From the NCBI GenBank assembly GCA_030149165.1, contig JASBRY010000009.1, positions 1,054,001 to 1,118,000 of the forward strand: a stretch of DNA of 64,000 nucleotides. Reading direction: 5' to 3'. Below the pieces are notes generated by a model, which searched no databases, had not been told where the DNA came from, and worked only from the letters and a program-made list of their open reading frames with translations. The translations under genes were made by a program, and so were the position numbers. This DNA comes from Phycisphaerales bacterium (lineage in GTDB: Bacteria; Planctomycetota; Phycisphaerae; Phycisphaerales; UBA1924). Below, in pieces: positions 50,182 through 59,092 of this stretch (positions are counted from its first letter, which is position 1; every line of letters begins with the position of its first letter).

Positions 50182-52033
50182 TTGTAGCCTCCTCTTCCAG
50201 AGAACGGACAACGGCAATCGTCCGGAACATGCCCATTTTCATGTGATAGAGGACGTGGCAATGAAACGCCCACTGCCCCGGCGCATCGGCTGTGATATCG
50301 ACCGTGAGAAGCTCGGCAGGCTGGACATTCACGGTGTGTTTGCGCGGATTCTTGGCGTAATTGTCTCCTGCATAGAGATCCATCCACATGCCATGGAGGT
50401 GAATCGGATGATTCATCATGGTGTCGTTGATCATGTTGATGCGCAGGCGTTCACCGTATTGAAAGCGGATCATGTCCGCTTCCGACCACTTCTTGCCGTC
50501 AAATCCCCAGATGTATTTATGCATATTTCCAGTCAGGTGAAGATCGAACTGTCGGGTCGGTGGACGCCGATCTGCGGGTGTCTCCAGGCATCGGAGTTGC
50601 GAATAGGTGAGAACACGCCGCCCATCATCCCCAAGCCCCGGACCCGGATCGCTTAACTGACGATACCTGATGCGCCCCATCACGATGCTGCCCGGGCCGT
50701 GCATGTCGGGGCCATGCTCGATCCGCTCCGGCAACCCCGATGTCGCCAAGTGGCCACCCGAACTCCCAGACCCATCGTTGCTCCGCAGGCCATCGACTGC
50801 GTCGCCCATGTCGCCCATGCCCCCGTGCTCCATCGAATTCGCGTCCGAGGAATCACCACTCATCACGGCGTGCATCATCCCCATGTCCGCCATTGTGAGC
50901 ATGGGTCGCCGGCGACGCTCTGGTATCGCCGCTTCGATGCCAGGACGAGGTCCGATCGTGCCGCGTGCGAACCCGCTTCGGTCCATCGCTTCGGCAAAGA
51001 GCGTCCTCGGGCGATCGTCGGGAAGCGTGACAATGACATCGTAGGTTTCCGCAACGGCGATCCGGAGCTCGTCGGTTTCTACAGGCTCGATGTTCTGGCC
51101 GTCGGCTTGGACCACCGTCATCGGCAGACCGTTGACCCTAAAGTCGTAGTACGTCAATGCAGAGGCATTGACGATCCGAAGGCGAACACGCTGGCCGGGC
51201 TGCGCAACAGCAGCCCAGTTTTCATCCGGGGTCCGCCCATTCATGAGGAAGGTGTATGTCGATCCGGTCACATCGGCGATGTCCGTCGGGTCCATCCGCA
51301 TGCGCTGCCAGCTCAAGCGCGTCTTGAGAACCTCGGTGATGCTTTGCCCCGTAGCCTCGGCTTGCGTCTTCAGGTTCGCAAGCGTGGGGCGTTGAAAGTT
51401 GAAATAGCCCTCCATCGTCTTGAGCTTGTGCATCACCACATACGGGTCCATGTGCGTCCAGTCTGACAAGACAATCGAGTGTTCGATGTCGTACTCGACG
51501 GGATCCTTATCGGCTGGATCGATGATCAACTGCCCGTAGTGGCCGAGCTGCTCTTGGAGCCCGGAATGGCTGTGATACCAGTAGGTCCCATTCTGACGGA
51601 CCGGGTACCGATACTCGAATGTCGTTCCCGGATCGATCCCCTCGAAGCTGACTCCAGGCACGCCGTCCATTGTGAATGGAAGCAGAAGCCCGTGCCAATG
51701 GATCGATGTTGATTCGTCAAGACGGTTGTGCACACGGATCAACGCATCCCGGCCCTCACGCATGCGGATGAGAGGGCCGGGGATGCCTCCATTGATCGTG
51801 ATCGCAGACGACGGACGACCACCGATGTCAATTGTTTTCCGCTCAATAAAAAGATCGATACCCTCTGGCGAGGTGGCGTCGAGCTCCGGGCCTGTCCCTC
51901 GCGATAATTCGGCAGACGCGCGCGCAACACCCGGGACTGACAAAGCATAGGCGGCAAGCACGGCCCTACCACCGGTCCCGATGAACCGGCGTCGACTCCA
52001 TGATTCCCATACGCGTGGATCGATATCAGACAT
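50168..52033 (-). CDS. copA: CopA-type multicopper oxidase
   Basis: 621 residues from MSDIDPRV. A Tat signal (SRRRFIG) exports it folded. Copper ligand motifs are present: IHWHGLLL, TYWYHSHSG, HPIHLHGMW and the C-terminal HCHVLYHMKMGM, giving type 1, 2 and 3 sites. A Met/His-rich insert (MADMGMMHAVMSGD and SDANSMEHGGMGDMGD) lies at about 395-430, as in bacterial copper oxidases. It oxidises Cu(I) to less toxic Cu(II) in the periplasm. It is translationally coupled to copB (14-bp overlap). Confidence 0.93.
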   Translation of the reverse strand: MSDIDPRVWESWSRRRFIGTGGRAVLAAYALSVPGVARASAELSRGTGPELDATSPEGIDLFIERKTIDIGGRPSSAITINGGIPGPLIRMREGRDALIRVHNRLDESTSIHWHGLLLPFTMDGVPGVSFEGIDPGTTFEYRYPVRQNGTYWYHSHSGLQEQLGHYGQLIIDPADKDPVEYDIEHSIVLSDWTHMDPYVVMHKLKTMEGYFNFQRPTLANLKTQAEATGQSITEVLKTRLSWQRMRMDPTDIADVTGSTYTFLMNGRTPDENWAAVAQPGQRVRLRIVNASALTYYDFRVNGLPMTVVQADGQNIEPVETDELRIAVAETYDVIVTLPDDRPRTLFAEAMDRSGFARGTIGPRPGIEAAIPERRRRPMLTMADMGMMHAVMSGDSSDANSMEHGGMGDMGDAVDGLRSNDGSGSSGGHLATSGLPERIEHGPDMHGPGSIVMGRIRYRQLSDPGPGLGDDGRRVLTYSQLRCLETPADRRPPTRQFDLHLTGNMHKYIWGFDGKKWSEADMIRFQYGERLRINMINDTMMNHPIHLHGMWMDLYAGDNYAKNPRKHTVNVQPAELLTVDITADAPGQWAFHCHVLYHMKMGMFRTIAVVRSLEEEATNADS

Positions 52034-52099
52034 GGTGCTTATTCTCCCGTAATGCATACATACTAGAAACTGGTGACGATGCTGGTGGTAAAATATTTC

Positions 52100-52729
52100 T
52101 CATTTTTCCCTTGTGTGAAGCGAAACCTTTGCCTTCTTCAGCATGCCAATAAAGGCCAAGCCGGGCTCCTTAAACTCGCTCAGCCGCAGGGTCTGCCAGT
52201 GGCGATCGAGGTATTCATCAAGGTAGGATATAACCTGCGAGAGAAGAATCACATGGCAATGTCGCCCAACACTCTGGTCGTGCGTTGATCCGAAAGCGAC
52301 AAGGCGGACCCGGTGCCCTGATTGAGTCTGTGCGGCTCCTCGACTCACAAGTTCGGTGGCTAACGTTTCCGCGTGGTCGTAACTGCAGCATCCGAACCTC
52401 GTCAAGGCTGCACGCAGTACAGCGGGTTCCGTGGCTCCTCTATTGAGAGTTGCCTTTCCCTCTTTGACCTCACCGACGAGCATGTCGGCTCCGCCATCGG
52501 TGAGCGCGAGTGCTGGGTCAACCTCACCGACTGCAACGTCTTGGGTCGAGGATCTACCGCGCCTTGGGACCAATCGTACAGCATCGGGAAACCGAAATGC
52601 TAGAACGTCGATGTCAGTCGCGGTTCGGTGGATGCCCGAGCGACCTGATTCGACAATTGGGAACTCGGTGACAGTGAAGTAGCCGTTGACCCTGAGGTAA
52701 GCCTGCACCAGTGCGACTGCGTTGTCCAT
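52100..52729 (-). CDS. Possible PD-(D/E)xK-fold nuclease-like protein in the copper operon
   Basis: 209 residues, no signal peptide. Two motifs suggest the PD-(D/E)xK fold: TDIDVLAF (acidic residue on the first beta-strand) followed about 45 residues later by VGEVKEG (ExK). The rest is mixed alpha-beta. A full family was not recognised, and similar motifs occur in Holliday-junction and restriction-like proteins, so nuclease activity is a hypothesis. It sits between copA and a small exported protein without obvious relation to copper; DNA repair under oxidative stress is one explanation, a stray passenger another. Confidence 0.55.
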   Translation of the reverse strand: MDNAVALVQAYLRVNGYFTVTEFPIVESGRSGIHRTATDIDVLAFRFPDAVRLVPRRGRSSTQDVAVGEVDPALALTDGGADMLVGEVKEGKATLNRGATEPAVLRAALTRFGCCSYDHAETLATELVSRGAAQTQSGHRVRLVAFGSTHDQSVGRHCHVILLSQVISYLDEYLDRHWQTLRLSEFKEPGLAFIGMLKKAKVSLHTREK

Positions 52730-52750
52730 TGTGATACTCCTTCGAGTACT

Positions 52751-53200
52751 CTAAGGTGTCGTAGTAGATAGATGTATTGCCTCGGCCTCGGCAACAAAGT
52801 ATTCCGTGACTGCGATACCAAATGGTGAGGAGGCATCGGACTCAACAACTCGTTGATTCCACGCCTTCATCCACTCGACGTGCCGAAGAATCGCGTCCTC
52901 TTGGTTCCCGAGACTGGGATCGAGTTCATACAACTCCATCTCGGCTTGCATTCGTCTCTTGGACCACCGGTAGATGGCCTCGGGATCCATACCACCTCGC
53001 GGAGCACCGCTTTCTGCATCGTGGAACATGTGACAGATGCGCTCAGCGACTTGGAGCTTGGCTCGGGCGGCATCGAGCTGATCCATGGCCGCTACGCCGC
53101 CTTCAGGTTGGCGTTCGCCGGCGTCAAGACTGCCGGCCGCGATTGTGAACAATGCGATCATCAGAATGGCTGCGGTTATGGTGGGCATAAAATGTTTCAT
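52751..53200 (-). CDS. Small exported protein of unknown function
   Basis: 149 residues. The Sec signal peptide (ILMIALFTIAAGSLDA) is cleaved near residue 27. The mature part is helical, with QLDAARAKLQVAERICHMFHDAESG and WSKRRMQAEMELYELDPSLG, resembling the metal-binding or coiled-coil helical proteins found in copper clusters. One Cys and scattered His and Met give no clear metal site. It lies between the nuclease-like gene and the copper ATPase on the same strand. Unrecognised. Confidence 0.65.
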   Translation of the reverse strand: MKHFMPTITAAILMIALFTIAAGSLDAGERQPEGGVAAMDQLDAARAKLQVAERICHMFHDAESGAPRGGMDPEAIYRWSKRRMQAEMELYELDPSLGNQEDAILRHVEWMKAWNQRVVESDASSPFGIAVTEYFVAEAEAIHLSTTTP

Positions 53201-53239
53201 GGCTCTTGTCCTTTTGACGGGATATATGTAAATCGCTTC

Positions 53240-55309
53240 CTACTCGTCGCGTTCTGTCACCACAGGATGGGTGCCCGTTGGAGGCCGCTCGATGCGTAGG
53301 AACTTGGCGTTGATTGCCACGATCACGGTGGATAGGGACATGAATACAGCGCCCAGTGCCGGAGACAGTACGATCCCGAGCGGGTACAGCACCCCAGCAG
53401 CTGCGGGGATGGCGAACGCGTTGTAGCCCGTTGCCCACCAAAGGTTCTGGACCATCTTGCGGTAGGTTGCACGCGAAAGCTCGATAATGGCGGTCACATC
53501 TCGGGGGTCAGAGCGGACGAGCACGATGTCCGCAGACTCGATCGCGACATCAGTACCAGCCCCGACGGCGATGCCAACATCGGCTTGGGTGAGTGCCGGC
53601 GCGTCGTTCACACCATCGCCGGTCATCGCGACCACGAGGCCACGCGACTGCACTTCCTTGATCTTGGATGCCTTCTGGTCTGGAAGAACTTCGGCGAAGT
53701 AGTCATCGAGTCCGAGTTCCTCAGAGACCCATTTCGCCACGGCCTCGGCGTCACCGGTGAGCATCATTACCTGGATGCCCATGGCTTTGAGCCGTTCGAG
53801 CGCCTCGCGTGACTCCGGTCTGATGATGTCTGCAAGCGCGATGGCTCCCTCGACAGCCCCGTCGATAATCAGGTAAACGACGGTCTTACCCTGATCGGCG
53901 ACGGTGCGTACCCGCTCGTCGGTGACGGCCATGTCATGCTCACGGAGGTAGCCCGGGCTGACGATCCGGAGACGAGTGCCGTCGACGACCGCCTCGGCTC
54001 CGCGGCCGGGGATGGCTCTGAACTCTGATGGCGCGGGGAACTCGACTTTCCGTTCCCGGGCACCACGCACGACACCTTCAGCGATGGGGTGCTCTGACTG
54101 ACTCTCAAGACTCGCCGCGAGGCGAAGTAGGTCCTCTTTGGACCGCTCGCCCAGTGGGATGATGTCGGTGACGCCGAATCTGCCTTCTGTGAGCGTGCCG
54201 GTCTTGTCGAAGACGATGGCGTCAAGGTCTTTGCCTCTCTCGAAAGCGGTGCGATCGCGGATGAGAAGGCCGTTTCCGGCCGAGATCGACGTCGAGACAG
54301 CAACGACGAGTGGGACCGCCAAGCCCAACGCATGAGGGCACGCGATAATCATGACGGTCACCGCACGCTCAAGTGAGAAGTCGAACGGCTTACCGATGAG
54401 TAGCCACGTCACGAGCGTGGCAGAGCCTACTGTGATCGCTATCACAGTGAGCCAGAGTGCCGCGCGGTTGGCCAAGTCCTGCGTCTTGGACTTCGACTCT
54501 TGCGCCGCGCGGACCATCTCGATGACCTGAGCGAGATAGGTCTCGCCCCCAGTGCGTCGGACCTCCATAGTGAAGGCCGATTCACCGTTAATCGCACCCC
54601 CGATGACTTCGTCTCCCTCTCCCTTCTCGGCAGGCTTGCTCTCGCCGGTGAGCATCGCCTCGTTGATGGTCGATCGCCCATCGACAATCATTCCGTCGGT
54701 GGGGATCTTCTCGCCGGGCTTGACCAAGACTCGGTCGCCGTGGTGAATTTCGGAGACCGGGACGTCGCGAGTACTTCCGTCATCGCCGACGAGATGTGCC
54801 TCAGAAGGCATGAGTTTGACGAGTTTCTCGAGTGCAGCGGATGCCCCCATCACGGACTTCATCTCGATCCAGTGGCCCAGAAGCATGATGTCTATGAGCG
54901 TTGCGAGTTCCCAGAAGAACACTTCGCCAACTAGCCCGAAGACAACCGCGGTCGAATAGAAATACGCCACAGAGATCGCGAGCGCGATGAGCGTCATCAT
55001 GCCCGGGCGTCGATTACCGAGTTCGTTGCGCAGACCGGAAAGGAATGGCCAGCCGCCGTAAAAATAAACGATCGAAGCGAACACAAACTGCACATAGGAA
55101 TCGCCTGTGAAAGCGAGCATCTCTTCTAATCCAAGAAGTGACTGGATCATGGGCGCAAGAGCGACGACAGGAGCGGTCAGCACTAGCGAGACCCAGAAGC
55201 GCTTTCGGAAGTCCGCCACCATGTGTGCATGATGGTTGTGATGACCGCCTTCGGATTGATTATTGTGGTGGTGTTGATTCACAGCGTGGCCGTGATGTTC
55301 ATGTGTCAT
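53240..55309 (-). CDS. P1B-type copper-exporting ATPase, CopB class
   Basis: 689 residues from [10 protein letters not shown]. The N-terminus is a His-rich metal tail (clusters such as [16 protein letters not shown]) instead of HMA domains. It has TGES, the phosphorylation motif DKTGTLTEG and [16 protein letters not shown]. The membrane metal motif is CPH ([12 protein letters not shown]) rather than CPC, which marks the CopB/P1B-3 class usually exporting Cu(II) or Cu(I)/Ag. It overlaps the DUF5676 gene by 4 bp (ATGA). A longer start at 55426 has no Shine-Dalgarno site. Confidence 0.93.
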   Translation of the reverse strand: MTHEHHGHAVNQHHHNNQSEGGHHNHHAHMVADFRKRFWVSLVLTAPVVALAPMIQSLLGLEEMLAFTGDSYVQFVFASIVYFYGGWPFLSGLRNELGNRRPGMMTLIALAISVAYFYSTAVVFGLVGEVFFWELATLIDIMLLGHWIEMKSVMGASAALEKLVKLMPSEAHLVGDDGSTRDVPVSEIHHGDRVLVKPGEKIPTDGMIVDGRSTINEAMLTGESKPAEKGEGDEVIGGAINGESAFTMEVRRTGGETYLAQVIEMVRAAQESKSKTQDLANRAALWLTVIAITVGSATLVTWLLIGKPFDFSLERAVTVMIIACPHALGLAVPLVVAVSTSISAGNGLLIRDRTAFERGKDLDAIVFDKTGTLTEGRFGVTDIIPLGERSKEDLLRLAASLESQSEHPIAEGVVRGARERKVEFPAPSEFRAIPGRGAEAVVDGTRLRIVSPGYLREHDMAVTDERVRTVADQGKTVVYLIIDGAVEGAIALADIIRPESREALERLKAMGIQVMMLTGDAEAVAKWVSEELGLDDYFAEVLPDQKASKIKEVQSRGLVVAMTGDGVNDAPALTQADVGIAVGAGTDVAIESADIVLVRSDPRDVTAIIELSRATYRKMVQNLWWATGYNAFAIPAAAGVLYPLGIVLSPALGAVFMSLSTVIVAINAKFLRIERPPTGTHPVVTERDE

Positions 55310-55587
55310 GACGATCTCCTTCCAACGGCGAGGTTGTAGAGTGAAGCAATGAGTGCGCCAAAGAGCCAACCGAGGAGGATGACCTCCACGGTACCGACGA
55401 GGGCTTCCGACCACGGCATGTCCCAACGAAGAACTGACTCGACATCAAGGCCGTGCATGATGCTGTTGAAGAACCGGACCACGAGTTCCTTCGGTGCAAC
55501 GAGCATGAGCGTGGCACACGCGATGTAGAGCAGGCCGCAGGCGACCCCGAAGGCGAATCCGGATCCTTTGATACTAATCGTGTTCAT
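55306..55587 (-). CDS. DUF5676 family membrane protein
   Basis: 93 residues with two transmembrane helices (GFAFGVACGLLYIACATLML and GTVEVILLGWLFGALIASLY) around a short loop, as in DUF5676 proteins, which occur beside CopB-type ATPases and DUF2933 genes in metal clusters. An auxiliary role in metal export is inferred from that context only. The ATG is at 55587 and overlaps the DUF2933 gene by 14 bp; the 3' end overlaps the ATPase start. Confidence 0.75.
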   Translation of the reverse strand: MNTISIKGSGFAFGVACGLLYIACATLMLVAPKELVVRFFNSIMHGLDVESVLRWDMPWSEALVGTVEVILLGWLFGALIASLYNLAVGRRSS

Positions 55588-55777
55588 GGGGCGCATCTCC
55601 TTTGTCTGTTGGGGTTGATCCGTGGTTGTGCCCGCGGAGCATCAGCAGGTGACACCCGAACATCAGCACGATGAAGACGAGCCACGCAACGTCGTTGTCG
55701 ACTCCGAACAGCGGGAGCAGGAACACTGCGAGTAGTGGTAGTGCACAGCCAGCTACATGCATGAGTAGATGTCGCAT
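55574..55777 (-). CDS. DUF2933 family small membrane protein
   Basis: 67 residues: two hydrophobic segments (GCALPLLAVFLLPLFGV and AWLVFIVLMFGCHLLML), a cysteine and histidine pair in GCHLLML, then a hydrophilic His-rich tail (GHNHGSTPTDKGDAPHEHD) able to bind metal. It matches DUF2933, found next to copper or heavy-metal efflux genes. The stop overlaps the next gene's start, and the gene abuts the phosphatase at 55777. Function is unknown. Confidence 0.78.
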   Translation of the reverse strand: MRHLLMHVAGCALPLLAVFLLPLFGVDNDVAWLVFIVLMFGCHLLMLRGHNHGSTPTDKGDAPHEHD

Positions 55778-57210
55778 CAGCAGACCCCCTGTGGTTGTTT
55801 GGCCTCCGCAAGAGCAACAGCGACTACCGTCATGTCATCCGCGGCGGCTTTACCATCGAGGTGTTGACGCGCGGAACTAAGTACGCTCTCGGCCACGGAT
55901 TCTGCCGTGGGATTACGAAGGCGGGAGAGTTTCCGCACGATCGACTGTCGGCCCAACAGCTTTCCGTCGCGGCCTACCGATTCGCTCAGACCATCAGACA
56001 TGAGCACGAGGACGTCGCCGGCGTCAAGATCGAGTTCGACGTCTTCGAATTCTGCAGAGGGGTCGATGCCGAGGATCATTCCCGTCGAAGAGAGCTCGGT
56101 GAGCCGCCCTTGGGCACTGAGCACATAGCAGGTTTCGTGACCCGCGCTCGCATACGTGACGGGACCTCCGAGTGCGGGCACACGCACGACAATCATGGTC
56201 ACAAAATCCTCCGGCAAGCTCGCACGGTAGACCCCCGAGTTGAGGCTTTTGAGCACCGCTGCGGGGCTGAGCTCCGACACATCGAGGGAAACAACGAGCG
56301 CCTTGATGACGGCGGCACCCATGGCAGCCGGCACCCCGTGCCCGACGACGTCGGCAAGGCATATCAACCTGTCTCCGCCCACAAGTTCGATCACTTCCAC
56401 GTAGTCACCGGCAACCTGGTCAGCCGGGTGGTACTCGATGGCGATGTCGGGGTCTGATGACGCACCGGCCATCAATCGAGACTGGAGTCGCCTGGCGCGT
56501 GCCAGTTGCGCCGCGCGGTCTTCCTCTCGCCTTACGAGATCGAGCATCATGGTGCCCAGTTCCCCCGTCAGCGTTGCCAACTCGGCGTTGGTGGGCTCAG
56601 GGAGATCGACGGTAGTGCGGATCTCTCCAAAGGCGCGGACGCGACGCGAGAGAGCTTCGAGCGGTGCTGAGATGAGTCGCAGCAGGAGTGTGTTCACGAT
56701 GGCTGCTGCAACTACGGCAGTGACAAAGAGCACTAGAGCACGTCTCAAAGCAGTAGCTCTGGCTGATGCAACCACTGGGCTCACCGACTCCGAAACCCTG
56801 ACCAATGTCGGGTCGCTGGCGGATTCGCCCCGGATACGAGACAGACTCTCGGAATGAACATGCGCGGTGTGTGAGGCGAAGTACTGGCCCGTGGCCCGCC
56901 ATGCCTGCACCGTGTGCCCGGGCGACGTCTGAGTGTCCATCGTGGTGCACACACTGTCGAGATAGGCCTGGACAGCATCGTCCCCGTGATGGCTGAGCGC
57001 GTTGATGGCCTCGCCAATCGCACTAGCCTCGTCGGCGAGCGATGCTTGCTTGCTCAGAATCGCCGCGTCCATGCTGGCTCGGTAGTCGAGATAGAGCATG
57101 CCGAGCGTGGTTACGCCAACGACGGTGTTCACGACGAGCAGTAGCTGCGTGCGAACTCGAAGGGCGGCAAACCACGCCTGGACATATATCATGAATAGTC
57201 GGTGGTTCAT
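55777..57210 (-). CDS. Membrane-bound PP2C/SpoIIE-type serine phosphatase with HAMP
   Basis: 477 residues. Two transmembrane helices (20-45 and 160-185) enclose a periplasmic sensor region of about 110 residues. A HAMP linker follows near 185-235, and the last 230 residues are a PP2C-like SpoIIE phosphatase (GDYVEVIELVGGDRLICLADVVGHG and ADDMTVVAVAL, with the metal-binding Asp motifs). Such proteins (RsbU-like) dephosphorylate anti-sigma-factor antagonists and so feed a stress-sigma partner-switching pathway. No anti-sigma or antagonist gene is nearby. It overlaps DUF1622 by 4 bp upstream. Confidence 0.88.
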   Translation of the reverse strand: MNHRLFMIYVQAWFAALRVRTQLLLVVNTVVGVTTLGMLYLDYRASMDAAILSKQASLADEASAIGEAINALSHHGDDAVQAYLDSVCTTMDTQTSPGHTVQAWRATGQYFASHTAHVHSESLSRIRGESASDPTLVRVSESVSPVVASARATALRRALVLFVTAVVAAAIVNTLLLRLISAPLEALSRRVRAFGEIRTTVDLPEPTNAELATLTGELGTMMLDLVRREEDRAAQLARARRLQSRLMAGASSDPDIAIEYHPADQVAGDYVEVIELVGGDRLICLADVVGHGVPAAMGAAVIKALVVSLDVSELSPAAVLKSLNSGVYRASLPEDFVTMIVVRVPALGGPVTYASAGHETCYVLSAQGRLTELSSTGMILGIDPSAEFEDVELDLDAGDVLVLMSDGLSESVGRDGKLLGRQSIVRKLSRLRNPTAESVAESVLSSARQHLDGKAAADDMTVVAVALAEAKQPQGVC

Positions 57211-57548
57211 GAGCAGTCCTCCGGCTTCTTGTGCCCATCACGCCGAAGCTCGTAGGCGATGCTCAGACTGAGTACGGTACGAATCACGATAACTGCCCCA
57301 AGTACGATCATGTCTTCGAGCGTGGGTGTGACAACCGTTTTGAGGATGTCCGCCGCGATCAGAAACTCGAGTGAGAGCACGAGGCGTTCGGCGAGGCGGA
57401 GGCGTGACTCAGTCGTGCGCTCGCGGAGACCCCGGCGTACCGCTGCGACCACGATGTCTATCACGGCAGCCACGATGGATGCAGCGATCATGACCGCGGC
57501 AATCGCTTCGATAAGCTGAACAGTGATGTTGATCAGGTCCTCAATCAT
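57207..57548 (-). CDS. DUF1622 family membrane protein
   Basis: 113 residues. Three hydrophobic segments, VQLIEAIAAVMIAASIVAAV, LVLSLEFLIAADILKTVV and IVLGAVIVIRTVLSLSIAY, with an amphipathic basic linker (RRGLRERTTESRLRLAERL), match DUF1622. Members are often beside ion-channel or stress genes; the function is unknown. The protein ends GHKKPEDCS. The start ATG overlaps nothing but the gene is 21 bp from the cytochrome gene upstream and coupled to the phosphatase downstream. Confidence 0.75.
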   Translation of the reverse strand: MIEDLINITVQLIEAIAAVMIAASIVAAVIDIVVAAVRRGLRERTTESRLRLAERLVLSLEFLIAADILKTVVTPTLEDMIVLGAVIVIRTVLSLSIAYELRRDGHKKPEDCS

Positions 57549-57568
57549 GTCTCGTAGCCGTTCTCATT

Positions 57569-58342
57569 TCAGTGGTGCTTGTACCAGCCGATCCTTGGGA
57601 TCTCGTTCCATGAGTTGGTGCGGTGACACTTGAAGCAGTCCGTCACCTCGGCATGCTCAATACCGGCCACGCGCTTTGAAACCATGTTGAAGTGGCCCAT
57701 GTAGTGACTCGGCGGCGCGCTGTGGCACTGCACACAGTTCATTGACATCGGCGATGGGTGCCGGTACTCCGGGATGTCCCAGGTCGATGTGGAGTGGCAG
57801 GATGCGCAGCTGGTTCCGAAGAGTGTACGGTGCGGGTCCTCGTTGGCGTGACAGGAAGCACAGTCGAGGGTGAGCTCCTGCGGAGTCAGCCGCGCGTGCG
57901 GTAGTCGCAGCGAGTCCGCACGACTTAAGACTTGGTTAATCCACGCGTGCTCAGGCTCACTTCCGCGAGAACGGGCGATCGCCACAAGCCGTTCGTGGTC
58001 CATCGACGTGAGTGTAGCAGGTGGCGGCTGGTGTTCGGTGTGACAGCCGACGCAAGAGCCCACGCTTGCGTGGAACGCAGTCTCGGGTTGAGAAAGAAGC
58101 TCCTCGTCATTGGCGTGGCACGCAATGCAGTTCGAAGTTGTGACGCCGATGTGGGGCGTGTGGCACGAGGTGCAGTCGTTGCCGAGAAAGGCATGGGCCT
58201 CGGTGAGTGTGCCGGGGCTGACGAACTCTTGCCAACCAGGGGCCGCGTCTTCGCCCCCTCGATGGACGAACAGCGGGAGTGAGAATGCGAATCCGAGTCC
58301 TCCAATCGTGACGATGCTGTAGATAAGTTCGAGTTTCTTCAT
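57569..58342 (-). CDS. Exported or membrane-anchored heptahaem cytochrome c
   Basis: 257 residues from MKKLELIYSI. One N-terminal hydrophobic segment (signal or anchor) is followed by seven CxxCH haem-binding motifs: CTSCH, CIACH, CVGCH, CASCH twice, CVQCH and CFKCH. Several extra His residues could be axial ligands. Multihaem c-type proteins carry electrons in the periplasm between the membrane and acceptors. The gene overlaps the b-type membrane protein by 4 bp, forming one module with it and the NADH reductase. No assembly (ccm) genes are present in the window. Confidence 0.92.
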   Translation of the reverse strand: MKKLELIYSIVTIGGLGFAFSLPLFVHRGGEDAAPGWQEFVSPGTLTEAHAFLGNDCTSCHTPHIGVTTSNCIACHANDEELLSQPETAFHASVGSCVGCHTEHQPPPATLTSMDHERLVAIARSRGSEPEHAWINQVLSRADSLRLPHARLTPQELTLDCASCHANEDPHRTLFGTSCASCHSTSTWDIPEYRHPSPMSMNCVQCHSAPPSHYMGHFNMVSKRVAGIEHAEVTDCFKCHRTNSWNEIPRIGWYKHH

Positions 58343-59091
58343 GGGAGCCACCGGATGCCGAAGTACCACGCCGACCAGACATGTATGAAGAGCAGCGCGT
58401 AGAGCACGACGGCGACGAGGATGTGACACACGAGCCAGCGGCCGAATGCGTTCTTGGCTGTGGAGTGCGTGCGGATGGCGAGGTCGAGGTCCGAGATGGA
58501 TTCGCTGATCCGAATCGCCCTTGACGGGAGCTGCATCAACCCCTGTTCGTCACGCGCGACGAACAACGATGCCGCCCGGCCGAGCAGCGAACTATTTCGG
58601 CGGAGCATCATGGCGGCGTCCGGGTGGTCGCCTATTTCTTGAGCCAGGGCACGATGCGCCGTCAGCAAACGCTCGCGGTCGGCTTTCATCTTCCGGATGT
58701 CGGTCGAGAGCTGTCCGATGAGGTATCGCCCAAGGTATCCGCTCACCGCTACGACGAGCATCATGAGGGTAAGGGCAATACCGAGAGGGCTCTGAAACTT
58801 GTGCCCCGTGTGCAGCACACCGAGGATTGGAGCGAGTACGCCGGCGTAAATGTGGACCGTGAGGAAGGTTCGCATCGAGACGTACGGCGTGACTCTCCGT
58901 TTGAGCCACGGAATCCGCTTCACGAACAGGTACAGCAGCGGCACAAGCATCAGCGACGCGGCGGCAACACCGAGCAGGCCACCGGTGAGGCTGCCCGCGA
59001 ATCGTGGGTCACGGTGCACGAAGAAGCCCAAGGTGAGCACCAACAAAAGCGTGATAAGCCCCGAAACGATGATCTTCTGTCGCTCATGCAT
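58339..59091 (-). CDS. Cytochrome b-like membrane protein
   Basis: 250 residues from MHERQKIIVSG with four transmembrane segments. Paired His residues lie in helices near TFLTVHIYAGV and GVLHTGHKF and in the C-terminal CHILVAVVLYALLFIHVWS, a pattern that could bind two b-type haems. It resembles ferric-reductase or cytochrome-b561-like electron carriers, but no named family is claimed. Gene order and overlaps place it between the NADH/FAD reductase (upstream, one base apart) and the heptahaem cytochrome (downstream), so it probably relays electrons across the membrane. Confidence 0.72.
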   Translation of the reverse strand: MHERQKIIVSGLITLLLVLTLGFFVHRDPRFAGSLTGGLLGVAAASLMLVPLLYLFVKRIPWLKRRVTPYVSMRTFLTVHIYAGVLAPILGVLHTGHKFQSPLGIALTLMMLVVAVSGYLGRYLIGQLSTDIRKMKADRERLLTAHRALAQEIGDHPDAAMMLRRNSSLLGRAASLFVARDEQGLMQLPSRAIRISESISDLDLAIRTHSTAKNAFGRWLVCHILVAVVLYALLFIHVWSAWYFGIRWLP

Positions 59092-59092
59092 C

